Origin: CALTSX01 sp051647685
GTDB lineage: Bacteria; Chlamydiota; Chlamydiia; Chlamydiales; CALTSX01
NCBI GenBank assembly: GCA_051647685.1
Contig: JBOFEG010000002.1
Coordinates: 1-40,665 of the forward strand
Length of the DNA: 40,665 nt
Direction of reading: 5' to 3'
Shown here: one piece after another, positions 25,895-34,667 of the stretch
Layout of the letters: the number at the start of each line of letters is the position of its first letter
Position numbering within the stretch: the stretch's first letter is position 1
Notes under the pieces: model-generated
What the model saw: the letters and a program-made list of their open reading frames with translations, nothing else
Told to the model about the DNA's origin: nothing
Databases searched by the model: none
Program-made: the position numbers and the translations under genes

Positions 25895-27736
25895 ATGACT
25901 AAAAAAGACCGACATTCCGCTGAATTTACTATAAAATCTGTTGTTCTTGGAATTCTCCTCGGTATAATTTTTTGCATTGGAAATGCCTATCTGGGATTGA
26001 AGATTGGAACAACTATTTCAGCATCTATCCCAGCTGCCGTCCTATCAATGGCGATTCTAAAAACTTTTTTTAAAAAATCTACGATTTTAGAAAATAACTT
26101 AGTCCAAACTATTGCTTCCTCCGGCGAGGCTATAGCAGCAGCTGGTATATTTACTATTCCAGCTCTCTATTTTTTAGATGCTATTCCTTCCTTTTTGAAT
26201 GTCTTCGTTTTATCATTTCTTGGGGGTATTTTAGGGATTCTTTTTATGATACCCATGCGCCGCCATTTTATTGTTCATGAGCATGGAAAACTACCCTACC
26301 CAGAGGGAACTGCCTGTTCGAAAATATTGCAGTCGAGTTCTTCGTCTGGTCCTAAAGCTTTTTTAGCTTTAGTTGGTCTTGTCATTGGAGTTTTGCATAA
26401 ATTGCTATCGGGTTTGTTTTTTATATTAAAAGAAAAAATTTCCTGGAGTATTCCATTTTTACAAAAAACAGAATTTAGTATGAATTGCATCCCTTCTCTT
26501 ATAGGAGTTGGATTTATTGTAGGTCCGAGAGTATGCACTTTATTGCTTGTTGGAGGTGCACTTAGCTGGTGGGTTTTAATTCCTCTGATTACTGTAACAG
26601 GTGCTGGATCTCCTGAAATCTCTAGCATGACTGCAACTGACATTTGGACAAATTATGTAAGATATATTGGCGCAGGTGCTATGACTTTAGGGGGAATAAT
26701 AAATCTCTTCAGACTCGCTCCAGTGATTGGAAGAACTCTAAAAACGAGTTTCTCAGAATTATTTCATCCAACTACTCATCATCTCGTGCCAAGGACAGAG
26801 CGGGATCTTCCTGTAAAATGGTTGCTGATAGGTGCGGTTTTAATCATATTTATTTTAGCGGTTTTCCCAGGATTACCCATCACCTTCTTAACTATCGTAT
26901 TACTTGTGATACTTGGATTTTTCTTTGTCGCAGTAACATCACTCACTGTTGGGATTGTAGGAACTACATCAAATCCCGTATCGGGAATGACAATTACTAT
27001 TCTATTTGTTACCTGCATTATTTTTGTTCTTCTCGGATGGACCGAAAGAGTCTATCTTATTTCTGCGATCACAATGAACTTAGTGGCAAATGTTGCTATT
27101 TCTTTAGCGGGAACCACCTCTCAAGATTTAAAAACTGGGTTTTTAGTTGGTGCCACACCAAAAGTCCAACAAATTGGCGAAATGATCGGGATTATTATTC
27201 CATCTATAGTAATTGGTATAACAATCTATCTACTTCATGGCGCTTATCATTTGGGTTCAGAAGAACTCCCAGCACCACAAGCCACCATGAAATTACTCAT
27301 TGCAAAAGGAATTATGGAAAAAAGCATGCCAGTAACATTATTTCTGATTGGAATGATTATAGGTCTTGCATTAGAAATGATGAAAATTTCTATTATGCCT
27401 GTGGCTCTTGGAATTTACTTACCTCTCTCTTTGACTACTTCTATGGCAGTTGGAGGTGCTGTTGCTGCTTGGGTGCGTCGTCGAGACAACAGTGAGATAG
27501 TACAAGAACAGGGAATTCTCGCGGCGTCAGGACTCATTGCTGGAGATGCTTGTACGGGAGTTGTTATAGCGTTATTTGCAGTTATGGGTTGGGTATCTAC
27601 CTCAAAGCCTTCCGTATTTCAAAATACCATTAGCTTAATTGTTTTTATTGGAATTGCTATTTTACTCGCTTGGATAACTCTTAGAAATATAAAGAAACCA
27701 AAATTTCGTAGATCTAGAAAGGCTGCTTCCAGTTAA
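25895..27736 (+). CDS. OPT family oligopeptide/metal transporter
   Basis: A 613-residue integral membrane protein with about 14-16 hydrophobic helices. It has the OPT-family features GNAYLGLKIGTTISASIPAA near residue 30, LPYPEGTACSKIL near residue 130, a central SNPVSGMTI, and GIYLPLSLTTSMAVGGAV near the end. OPT members import small peptides or metal chelates by proton symport; the bacterial branch is poorly characterised and the substrate here is unknown. A long out-of-frame reading frame inside (26644-27495) appears to be chance. For an intracellular bacterium, peptide uptake is a likely use. Confidence 0.9.
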   Translation: MTKKDRHSAEFTIKSVVLGILLGIIFCIGNAYLGLKIGTTISASIPAAVLSMAILKTFFKKSTILENNLVQTIASSGEAIAAAGIFTIPALYFLDAIPSFLNVFVLSFLGGILGILFMIPMRRHFIVHEHGKLPYPEGTACSKILQSSSSSGPKAFLALVGLVIGVLHKLLSGLFFILKEKISWSIPFLQKTEFSMNCIPSLIGVGFIVGPRVCTLLLVGGALSWWVLIPLITVTGAGSPEISSMTATDIWTNYVRYIGAGAMTLGGIINLFRLAPVIGRTLKTSFSELFHPTTHHLVPRTERDLPVKWLLIGAVLIIFILAVFPGLPITFLTIVLLVILGFFFVAVTSLTVGIVGTTSNPVSGMTITILFVTCIIFVLLGWTERVYLISAITMNLVANVAISLAGTTSQDLKTGFLVGATPKVQQIGEMIGIIIPSIVIGITIYLLHGAYHLGSEELPAPQATMKLLIAKGIMEKSMPVTLFLIGMIIGLALEMMKISIMPVALGIYLPLSLTTSMAVGGAVAAWVRRRDNSEIVQEQGILAASGLIAGDACTGVVIALFAVMGWVSTSKPSVFQNTISLIVFIGIAILLAWITLRNIKKPKFRRSRKAASS

Positions 27737-27853
27737 AAAACATCTCTTTTTTTTCTACCATTTATAATATGCCCAATCAAAATTAAAAAAAACATAGACA
27801 GAAATAGATAATAATTTTTAGTGTGATTGGTATGGTAAAGAGGTAGAATAATT

Positions 27854-28486
27854 ATGAAATATCTTTATGAATTTATAGGAACGTTTTTTCTTGTTTTTAC
27901 AGTAGGGATGACTTTGTTTAACTCATCAGCTACTTTAGCTCCCTTAGCAATAGGTGCAGTTCTCGCAGCACTTGTCTTTGCAGGAGGTTATGTATGCAGC
28001 GCTCATTATAATCCTGCTATATCGCTCGCGGCTTTTTTCACTTGTAGATTGTCACTCACAGATTTATTGCGATATATAATAGTGCAAGTAATAGCAGCAT
28101 TTGCCGCAAGTTATTTAGTTTTATATCTAAGAGGTCCTTCAGGAACTGCCGTCGGATATGATCTATTGTCTATATTTATTGCAGAATTTTTATTCACATT
28201 TGCATTATGTTTTGTCGCTTTAAATGTGGCTGCAAGTAAATCAACAGCGGGAAATTCTTATTTTGGTCTTGCAATTGGACTTATTGTATTTGTGGGTGTT
28301 TATATTATAGGAGATATATCCGGAGGTGCATTAAATCCAGCAGTAGCTATTGGAATCACGGTATTAGGTGTAAACTTTTGGAGTAGTATCTGGGTATACA
28401 TTGTAGCAAGTATTGCTGGTGCAGCCTTAGCGGCAGCTATATTTAATTGTGTAACACGTTGCATTGGGAAAAGAAAGGTAGCTTAA
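27854..28486 (+). CDS. aquaporin/MIP family channel with atypical selectivity position
   Basis: A 210-residue six-helix MIP channel with both half-helix motifs: SAHYNPAISL (NPA 53-55) and GGALNPAVAIG (NPA 161-163). The residue after the second NPA, normally the Arg of the aromatic/arginine selectivity filter, is Val164, so the pore may be wider or pass solutes other than water. The N-terminal YEFIGTFFLVFTVGM is typical for the family. An AGGTAGA Shine-Dalgarno-like sequence precedes the ATG. It overlaps the convergent ogt gene by four bases. Confidence 0.88.
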   Translation: MKYLYEFIGTFFLVFTVGMTLFNSSATLAPLAIGAVLAALVFAGGYVCSAHYNPAISLAAFFTCRLSLTDLLRYIIVQVIAAFAASYLVLYLRGPSGTAVGYDLLSIFIAEFLFTFALCFVALNVAASKSTAGNSYFGLAIGLIVFVGVYIIGDISGGALNPAVAIGITVLGVNFWSSIWVYIVASIAGAALAAAIFNCVTRCIGKRKVA

Positions 28487-29010
28487 CTATCCACAGTTTG
28501 TCGCTCATGATGTAACAACCATTGCTTTCGCCCAATACCTCCAGTATATCCTCCTATTGTGCTATCTATGTAGATAACCCGGTGGCATGGAATAATAATC
28601 ACAAATCGATTAGCGCCATTTGCTCTGCCAATAGCTCGATGACTACCCGGTTTATCTATACAACACGCTATATCAGAATAAGACTTAGTAGCTGCAAATG
28701 GAATATTTTGCAGCTCACTCCAAACGAGTTTTTGAAAAAGCGATCCTTGGATATCTATTGGTACGGTAAATTTTTTTAGTTTTCCTTCAAAATAGAGCTG
28801 CAATTCTCTTTTTACTACATCAATAACTACATTTTGTTGAAGATTTATTGTTGCTTGTAACTGCTTTGCCAATAAATGTATTTTTTTTTTCAAAGCACCT
28901 TCATCTACAAATTGCAATGCACATAGGTTTTTTTTATTTGCAATAGCGATCATAGATCCAAGTGGAGTGGAGAATATGTGTGAATATAAAATGGTATTTT
29001 TTTTTGTCAT
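28483..29010 (-). CDS. ogt: methylated-DNA--[protein]-cysteine S-methyltransferase
   Basis: Suicide repair protein that moves the methyl group from O6-methylguanine to its own cysteine. It is 175 residues from the ATG at 29010, which has TAGGAG eight bases upstream; the longer frame from 29031 starts at a TTG that overlaps this ribosome site. Visible motifs are FQKLVWSELQNIPFAATKSY, RAIGRANGANRF, the active site IIPCHRVI (C142), and GGYTGGIGRKQWLL. No Ada-type regulatory domain is present. It is divergent from the SDR gene and convergent with the aquaporin gene. Confidence 0.93.
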   Translation of the reverse strand: MTKKNTILYSHIFSTPLGSMIAIANKKNLCALQFVDEGALKKKIHLLAKQLQATINLQQNVVIDVVKRELQLYFEGKLKKFTVPIDIQGSLFQKLVWSELQNIPFAATKSYSDIACCIDKPGSHRAIGRANGANRFVIIIPCHRVIYIDSTIGGYTGGIGRKQWLLHHERQTVDS

Positions 29011-29087
29011 TATACTCCTATTTGGATACAAGAGTTTATCGTATGGAGACTTTTTTCTAGTACCCTATTTCAAGGAATCAAAATAGA

Positions 29088-30530
29088 ATGGCTAAAATCA
29101 TTATAACTGGATCCAATGGATTTATTGGAAAAAGACTTATATATGAACTTCTGCAAAATAACCACGAAATATACGCATTGACTCGTATTAAAGGAATTGA
29201 AATAAAAATTTCTGATAATCCTCTTTTTCATACTATCTACGGAGATGTCAGTGATCCTTCAACATTACACTCCTTTCCAAAAAATGTCGACGCAGTCTAT
29301 TACTTGATCCATTCTATGGGCAGTGTTATTCAAAACTTAGTTGAAACTGAAAAAAAAATCGCACACAATTTTATTACAGCTATTGAAAGAACCACTTGCA
29401 AACAAATAATCTTTTTAGGAGGAATAATTGAAGATCCATCTACCCTATCATCTCACTTAAAATCTCGTCTCTTCGTAGAAAAAATTCTTCAGAGTAGTAG
29501 AATTCCTTGTACAATACTTCGATCGAGCATCATTATTGGTTCCGGCAGTGCATCTTTCGAGATTATTCGCGATTTAGTAGAAAAACTTCCCATAATTATT
29601 GCGCCAAAATGGACCGGGAATTACTGTCAGCCTATTGCTATAAGAGATATTTTATTTTATTTAGATCAAGTATTACTTAAATCTGTTTGCTTTGGAGAGA
29701 CATATGATTTAGGGGGCCCAGAAGCAATTTCTTTTAAACAAGTCCTTCTTCGATATGCAAAGTTTAGAAAATTAAAACGATATATTTTTAATATCCCTAT
29801 GCTAACTCCTAAAATTTCGAGTTATTGGATGGGACTTATCACTTCTGTTCGTTTTTCTATTTGCAGCTACCTAGTTGAAAGTATGAAACAGAATACTCGT
29901 AAAATTAATAAGTCCATCGATAAGATAATTCCTCATAAATGTCTCTCTTATGAAAAATCTTTGGAACTTGCGTTTCAAAGAATAGCCCAGAATGCAGTCG
30001 TCTCAACTTGGATGGATGCTTGGGATATAAAAGTTCCTGAAAAAAGCATTCAGCCATTTATTGAAGTTCCTCAAGAAGGATGTTTAAGAGATAATCAAGT
30101 CATTCCGATTACTATTCCTTTAGAAGAAGTTTGCCAGAGAGTTTGGTCTATTGGAGGGAGACGCGGTTGGTATACTATGAATTGGGCTTGGAGTCTGCGA
30201 GGCTTTATCGATAAATTATTTGGTGGGATTGGACTAAATAGAGGTAGGAGAAATGAACATACCGTGGACGCTGGAGATTCTATTGACTTTTGGCGCGTAC
30301 TTATAGCAGATAAGGAAAAAGGACATCTCATTTTATATGCCGATATGAAATTGCCTGGAGAAGCCTGGCTTGAATTTCAAATCAATCGAAAAGGTAAAAA
30401 ATTACAACAAACCGCTACTTTTCGTCCAAAGGGGTTTTTGGGTCGTCTCTATTGGTATATGTCTCTACCACTTCACTATCTCCTCTTCAAGAAGATGGCT
30501 AAAAACCTAGCCCAAAAAAATGATCTCTGA
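29088..30530 (+). CDS. NAD(P)-binding SDR protein with C-terminal DUF2867
   Basis: A 480-residue two-domain protein. Residues 1-230 form an atypical short-chain dehydrogenase/epimerase Rossmann fold (GSNGFIG at 8-14, YLIHSMGS, LRSSIIIGSGS, YDLGGPEAISFKQVL). The C-terminal part (about 320-475) matches DUF2867, with RVWSIGGRRGWYTMNWAW, LNRGRRNEHTVDAGD and ATFRPKGFLGRLYWY. The family is widespread in bacteria, and its substrate is not established. It is transcribed divergently from ogt. About 275 bases downstream (30531-30805) show no gene. Confidence 0.87.
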   Translation: MAKIIITGSNGFIGKRLIYELLQNNHEIYALTRIKGIEIKISDNPLFHTIYGDVSDPSTLHSFPKNVDAVYYLIHSMGSVIQNLVETEKKIAHNFITAIERTTCKQIIFLGGIIEDPSTLSSHLKSRLFVEKILQSSRIPCTILRSSIIIGSGSASFEIIRDLVEKLPIIIAPKWTGNYCQPIAIRDILFYLDQVLLKSVCFGETYDLGGPEAISFKQVLLRYAKFRKLKRYIFNIPMLTPKISSYWMGLITSVRFSICSYLVESMKQNTRKINKSIDKIIPHKCLSYEKSLELAFQRIAQNAVVSTWMDAWDIKVPEKSIQPFIEVPQEGCLRDNQVIPITIPLEEVCQRVWSIGGRRGWYTMNWAWSLRGFIDKLFGGIGLNRGRRNEHTVDAGDSIDFWRVLIADKEKGHLILYADMKLPGEAWLEFQINRKGKKLQQTATFRPKGFLGRLYWYMSLPLHYLLFKKMAKNLAQKNDL

Positions 30531-30805
30531 CTATGCTTGAGTAGGCTCTTTGGAATATAAATGGAAATTATTGAAAGCATTCATAACTATTGACTGTCCT
30601 AAAATAGATAAAAAACTACAATTTTTAGTAAATAACTTATAGGAATTCTATAATATGTAATTTCCTCATGTAAAAAGATAGTAATTAAATAAATAGTGAC
30701 TATTAAACTGCAAATTGATCCATGAGAAAGTCTTATTTCAAATCTAAAAAAACACTACTATTGAGTGATTTCTTGATTTTATTAGTTTTAAACAAATGAA
30801 TTTTA

Positions 30806-31003
30806 CTATTCAAATTTTTTCCATGTCCTTTTAGGTACACCAAAATCTTCCCAAGCACATTCCATGGCAAGATCCAATGTATCTTGAAGATAATCATGTA
30901 TACATTTATCTCCTTCGAAAACATACAAATAAAATCCAACCATAGGGTCATATTTAATTTCGTAACGTTTAGTAAAAGATTGAGAAACAGCTTGCCATTT
31001 CAT
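30806..31003 (-). CDS. small conserved-looking protein, last gene of the toxin-like locus
   Basis: A 65-residue acidic/aromatic protein; the core YDPMVGFYLYVFEGDKCIHD, followed by YLQDTLDLAMECAWEDFGVP, resembles small orphan proteins I associate with other bacterial genomes but cannot name. A purine-rich GATGAGAA lies before the ATG. An overlapping frame (30733-30951) looks like noise. Placement after a row of immunity-like genes makes an antitoxin or immunity role possible, but this rests on position only. Confidence 0.6.
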   Translation of the reverse strand: MKWQAVSQSFTKRYEIKYDPMVGFYLYVFEGDKCIHDYLQDTLDLAMECAWEDFGVPKRTWKKFE

Positions 31004-31080
31004 TTATAATTCTCATCAAAATAATAACGATATTCAGATCCTGCATTTATCCATTTTATATAAAATAATATCAAAATAAT

Positions 31081-31353
31081 TTATTCTGGTTCTATATCCT
31101 CTTTTTTAGTGAGCCCCAACAAATCAATTTCTGGATCTATGTCTTCTAGACCAATTTCTTTCTGATCAATATCTAAAGACCAAGCTTGATGTTTCAAGAG
31201 AGAAAATACTGAAAAATATGCCATGAGATGGCCTTGATTAAAATCATCATTGTCTTCATTTAATTCATCGGCTTTCTTTTTTGATTCGATAGCCCATTCT
31301 TTTAAGATTGCTATAGAATCTTGGAGATAACCCTTATATTTTTCATCATCCAT
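31081..31353 (-). CDS. immunity-like acidic protein, copy 3
   Basis: A 90-residue acidic, probably alpha-helical protein: YLQDSIAILKEWAIESKKKA, GHLMAYFSVFSLLKHQAW, then IDQKEIGLEDIDPEIDLLGL. It is clearly paralogous to copies 1 and 2 (same spacing of LL-K, GH/G-MAY-S---L-KH-A and Q-E/I-GL---PEIDLL). Small acidic tandem paralogs following a large secreted protein are the usual arrangement for immunity genes in polymorphic toxin loci. The family is not one I can name, and the immunity role is inferred. Confidence 0.65.
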   Translation of the reverse strand: MDDEKYKGYLQDSIAILKEWAIESKKKADELNEDNDDFNQGHLMAYFSVFSLLKHQAWSLDIDQKEIGLEDIDPEIDLLGLTKKEDIEPE

Positions 31354-31389
31354 ATTTCTATTTTTGTTAAATAGACCAAATATTATGAT

Positions 31390-31640
31390 TGAAAATGTAG
31401 TAAATCTACTTCTGGGTTTAGATTGTCTAAACCAATTTCTCTTTGGTTAATATCAAAAAGCCAAGCCTGTTGTTTCAATAGAGAGAACGCAGAGCAGTAA
31501 GCCATTAAATGCCCTCGATTATATTCAAAGTCATCTTTTTTTGAATTTTCAAGATCTCTTTTTGCTTCGATTGCTTGTTATTTTAATAGAGCTATCGTAT
31601 CTAGAAGATAACCAATAATATTTTCTTCTGTCATAGGATC
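31390..31640 (-). pseudogene. immunity-like protein, copy 2, interrupted by an in-frame TAA
   Basis: Reading from the ATG at 31640 gives MTEENIIGYLLDTIALLK, then TAA (31584-31586), then in the same frame QAIEAKRDLENSKKDD, NRGHLMAYCSAFSLLKQQAW, INQREIGLDNLNPEVDLL and a stop near 31390. Copy 3 has ILKEWAIESKK where this has LLK-stop-QAIEAKR, so one sense codon (AAA, GAA or CAA) became TAA. Its first 18 codons are in frame with copy 1, which reads into them. It is recently inactivated or its stop is read through. Confidence 0.75.
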
Positions 31641-31928
31641 TATAGACCAATTATTTTCTCCATAGTCTACGTTTGGATTTTTTCCTCCTCCAAGTAAATC
31701 TATTTCTGGAATTAAATCAGCTAAGCCCAATATTTTTTGATCCATACATAAAGCAAAAGCTTCATGTTTAAAGAGGGTTACTATTGAATAGTACCCCATA
31801 ATCATGCCTTCTGCGTAATTTTCATATTGCTTTTCAGGGGATTCTGCATTTTTTTTAGCGATATAAGCTTGTTTTTTTAATAAAGATATAGTGCTTAAAA
31901 GGCATCGTTTAATTCTTTCATTATTCAT
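31584..31928 (-). CDS. immunity-like acidic protein, copy 1, reading into copy 2
   Basis: The ATG at 31928 lies inside the last codons of the toxin-like gene (8-base overlap) with AAAGGA at good spacing, so expression is coupled to that gene. Residues 1-80 correspond to copy 3 (RCLLSTISLLKKQAYIAKK, GMIMGYYSIVTLFKHEAF, LADLIPEIDLLGG). The frame then continues through a linker (NVDYGENNWSIDP) into the first 18 codons of copy 2 and ends at its in-frame TAA. If copy 2 were intact, copies 1 and 2 would form one two-domain protein of about 179 residues. The role is inferred from gene order. Confidence 0.68.
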
Positions 31929-33981
31929 AAGAAATCCTTTCTTTTAAACTCTCTTGTAAAATGTCTTGTTGTTCTCTATATCCGTTTATTTCAGTAGGCC
32001 ACTTTTTATTAATTAGAGCATCGCGTCTTTGTGTATTCATTTTTTCCCATTCTGGACAATATTTTGATGGATTTGCAATTTTATCTTTATGTATAAGAAT
32101 CTGTTTTTCAGAACTACGAATGCTTTTTTCAACTTCTTTTGTGAGTTTTGTCAAACTTTCTTTTATCATTTTAATATGTCTATGGTGCCTAATAGAATCT
32201 TTAATCACCTCACTTTGGAACTGTGAACTTAGATTTTCTAAACTCACACTAATATTTTTCTCTAACATTCCAGTTTTTTTGAGATGGGACATTTCGCTCT
32301 CTGTAAAGCCTAAAGACTTGCCAATAGAAAAGATACTTTTGGCTGATGTGATGATTTCTGCTACTTTAGTAACATTTCCAATTTCTGATACAGTTTCTAA
32401 AACTAAAGTTTGCTCAGCCAACTTAATATTTTTACAAACCGTTGCCAACTTCTTAGCATTTTTTACACTCTTACTAGCGACCTTAGCAATAGTTCCCGGC
32501 GCGATAATATCCGTTCCATGTTTCCCAATAGCGTATCCAGCGAGCTCTCCTTTTTTATCAGAGGACAAAGTATCCTATTCTTTCACAAGTTTACAAATTT
32601 CAGGAGCCACTGATTTTCCTATTATTTCCCATTCCTTTTGACCAACGAGTTCCGCTAACGTAGAGAGAGATTGCACCACTTGTGTAGAAGTATGAACGGG
32701 ATGCATTACAAAGTCGGAGAGAAAGGGCATAATTCCCTTTCCCGATTCATAGACCCCTTGCGGAAGTCCTTTGGTAAACCCTATACTAAATTCTGAAATA
32801 GATAGAGGATTTTGCTCAGTGATAGAACTCGAATGCGTAGTAAACTTTTCGAAATCCTGCAGGGCTTGTTGATACTCTCCCATGTGAAATTGAGAAGCAG
32901 CTCTCTCTAAATACAGGGTAGAATTATTGGGCTCAATATCTATAGCTTGATTCAAGTTACGAACGGCTTCAGGGTAATATCCGAGGTCAAAAGCTTTTTC
33001 TGCTTGGATTTGATATGAGGAATTTTTGTTGTCACAGTCGAACCCACCCTGGTGATAAAGATAATCATTTTCTATAGGGAATTTCTTATCAATTTCTCTA
33101 TGCCCTAGTTCTAGATACCCTTTACTACTTGGTAAATTTTCAAAATTATTATGAATTCCTTCCAACGTTTGATGAGCCCAAACATTCCCTAGAGTTTTTG
33201 CTTTAGATTCCATCGAAAGATCTTCCTCAGAGAAAGAAAACTCAAGAAGATTTTCTTCTGCTACCTTTTCCTTAAACGAATGAATTTCCTCTTTCATCGT
33301 AGATCCAAAGTTGGAAGAAATAGAGGAATTCTCTTCTTCTTCCCAATCAGAATTAGAGGAGTTGGAAGCCGCTATGGCGGCAGCAGAGCCAGCTAATGTA
33401 GAAGCAGCTCCTGAGGAAGAGGCGGTCACGACAACTGTAACAGCCGAAACCGTTACCACAATAATAGCACCGATGATAATGGCTTTCTTATGTTTTTTGA
33501 GAAAAGCTTTTGTGCTTTTCCAACTCTTCTTCATCCAGCCACAAGCAATAACAGCGCCATATCTATCTACGTTCAAAACAGTAGGAACAAAGGCACCTTA
33601 TTCATGCTCTCCCCATAAAAATGCTTGTTGTAAGGGATTTTCTCGATGCTTTAATAGCTCTTCTATATCTTCTGTAATGCTTACCTCTTCTTCCTCCTCA
33701 TTCGGAAGGATTCCTTCGATCGCTAAAAGTCCAAGGAATTGATTGATTTGCTCTAATTGCTCTGGAGAACATTTGTTTTCAAGATCTCCTTCTTCAATCT
33801 CTTCGAGCAAGTAGATAATTTGGTCGTAGGTGAGGGATTGAATATTAGTTGGTGTTGCGGCTTGACTACACAAGTCTACTAGCCTTAGATTAACACAATA
33901 AAAACTGTTATTGGGCAGTGCGAGAAGGGTAGTCGTTGCAATTAATAAATAAAAATGGAGGAGAAGTTTGAGTTTTCGCAT
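31921..33981 (-). pseudogene. large secreted TPR protein, polymorphic-toxin-like, split by two nonsense codons
   Basis: One reading frame of 687 codons runs from the ATG at 33981 to the TAA at 31921, broken only by TAA at 33598-33600 and TAG at 32575-32577. Segment 1 has a signal peptide (LLLHFYLLIATTTLLALP) and an acidic helical region ending LWGEHE. Segment 2 starts GAFVPTVLNVDRYG and has a basic stretch with a membrane helix (KKAIIIGAIIVVTVSAVTVV), two TPR-type repeats (about 33020-32820) and IGFTKGLPQGVYESGKGIM. Segment 3 follows directly (DTLSSDKKGELAGYAIGK) and ends in a charged helical domain with EWEKMNTQRRDALINKKWP. The reading on either side of both stops is coherent, with likely Tyr and Trp codons lost. 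The order secreted protein then tandem small genes suggests toxin plus immunity. The C-terminal domain family is not recognised. Confidence 0.78.
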
Positions 33982-34199
33982 GGTAGAAGGAGTTATGGTA
34001 AGCGAAAACTGTAAAGAGAAAGAATTCTTTCGTCAATTTTAATTTATGTTTTACATGTACTTTTCTATTTCAACTTTTTTTTAAAAAAATATGAGAATTA
34101 ATGAGTTTAATTCCTCATTTTCTTCGCTTCTCTTTTAAAAAAACCAGAGTGCATAATCCCTTTCGACGGATGATGAATTATAAACTTTGTAAAAAGAAT

Positions 34200-34281
34200 T
34201 GGGGGCGGTTGGACTCGAACCAACGTAGACCGAAGTCGAGTGATTTACAGTCACTTGCAATTGCCGCTATGCGACACCCCC
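34200..34281 (-). tRNA. tRNA-Tyr (GTA)
   Basis: An 82-base type II tRNA with a long variable arm. The acceptor GGGGGTG pairs with CGCCCCC, the anticodon loop is CTGTAAA, the T-arm has TTCGAGT, and the discriminator is A. It lies 12 bases after tRNA-Thr in the same transcript. Confidence 0.93.
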
Positions 34282-34293
34282 CCCCTGGAAAAA

Positions 34294-34366
34294 TGCTGGC
34301 GGAAGGAATTGAACCCACAACCGTCCGATTACAAGTCGGGTGCTCTACCAATTGAGCTACACCAGC
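34294..34366 (-). tRNA. tRNA-Thr (TGT)
   Basis: A 73-base cloverleaf. The acceptor GCTGGTG pairs with CGCCAGC, the D-arm is GCTCAATTGGTAGAGC, the anticodon loop is CTTGTAA, and the discriminator is A. The T stem contains one T-T mismatch. It is first in a Thr-Tyr tRNA pair. Confidence 0.92.
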
Positions 34367-34379
34367 AAAGTGTGAATAA

Positions 34380-34409
34380 CTTATATCAAATCAACTCTTT
34401 TCTACTCAA
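34380..34409 (-). promoter_or_regulatory. sigma70-type promoter for tRNA-Thr and tRNA-Tyr
   Basis: On the minus strand TTGAGT (34404-34409) and TATAAG (34380-34385) are 18 bases apart, with the -10 element 13 bases before the tRNA-Thr 5' end. The rest of the gap up to 34667 is AT-rich and shows no gene. Confidence 0.6.
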
Positions 34410-34585
34410 GAATTATTCAATCCTGACCGGATAAAGAAAAATCTTTTAAGTTTTTACGCCTAGATGCTTATTAAATTTTTTTTTATAAATATATCTAAAA
34501 ATGCGGCTAGTTTTTAGAATAGACAGTATCGTAACCGTCTAATTATCAACGAATTAATAATAGTTAATATTGCTTGTAAATAGTT

Positions 34586-34603
34586 AATTAATTATTAATT
34601 AAT
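34586..34603. repeat. AT-rich palindromic tract also found at 23-40
   Basis: The 18-base tract AATTAATTATTAATTAAT occurs here and at 23-40, each time in an intergenic region before a plus-strand gene. The base composition makes chance recurrence possible, and no function is assigned. Confidence 0.3.
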
Positions 34604-34667
34604 ATATTTAATTAAATTGCATTATGGTTTATATTATTTATTTATAAATTGAAGCGGAATAGTTACT

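Noticed and set aside
26644..27495. 283-residue reading frame inside the OPT transporter
   Set aside because: Out of frame with a clearly conserved transporter and rich in Ser/Asn/Cys/Tyr; length is explained by the base composition of the membrane-protein gene.
30733..30951. 72-residue reading frame overlapping the small gene at 30806-31003
   Set aside because: Different frame, basic/hydrophobic noise composition; the other frame has a ribosome site and protein-like sequence.
31961..32641. 226-residue plus-strand reading frame opposite the toxin-like gene
   Set aside because: Antisense shadow with hydrophobic/Ser composition. The minus-strand frame continues coherently into genes before and after it.
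31081..33981. Stop-codon reassignment as an explanation for the three in-frame stops
   Set aside because: Ordinary genes across the window end at TAA, TAG and TGA in expected places, so local decay or read-through is far more likely.
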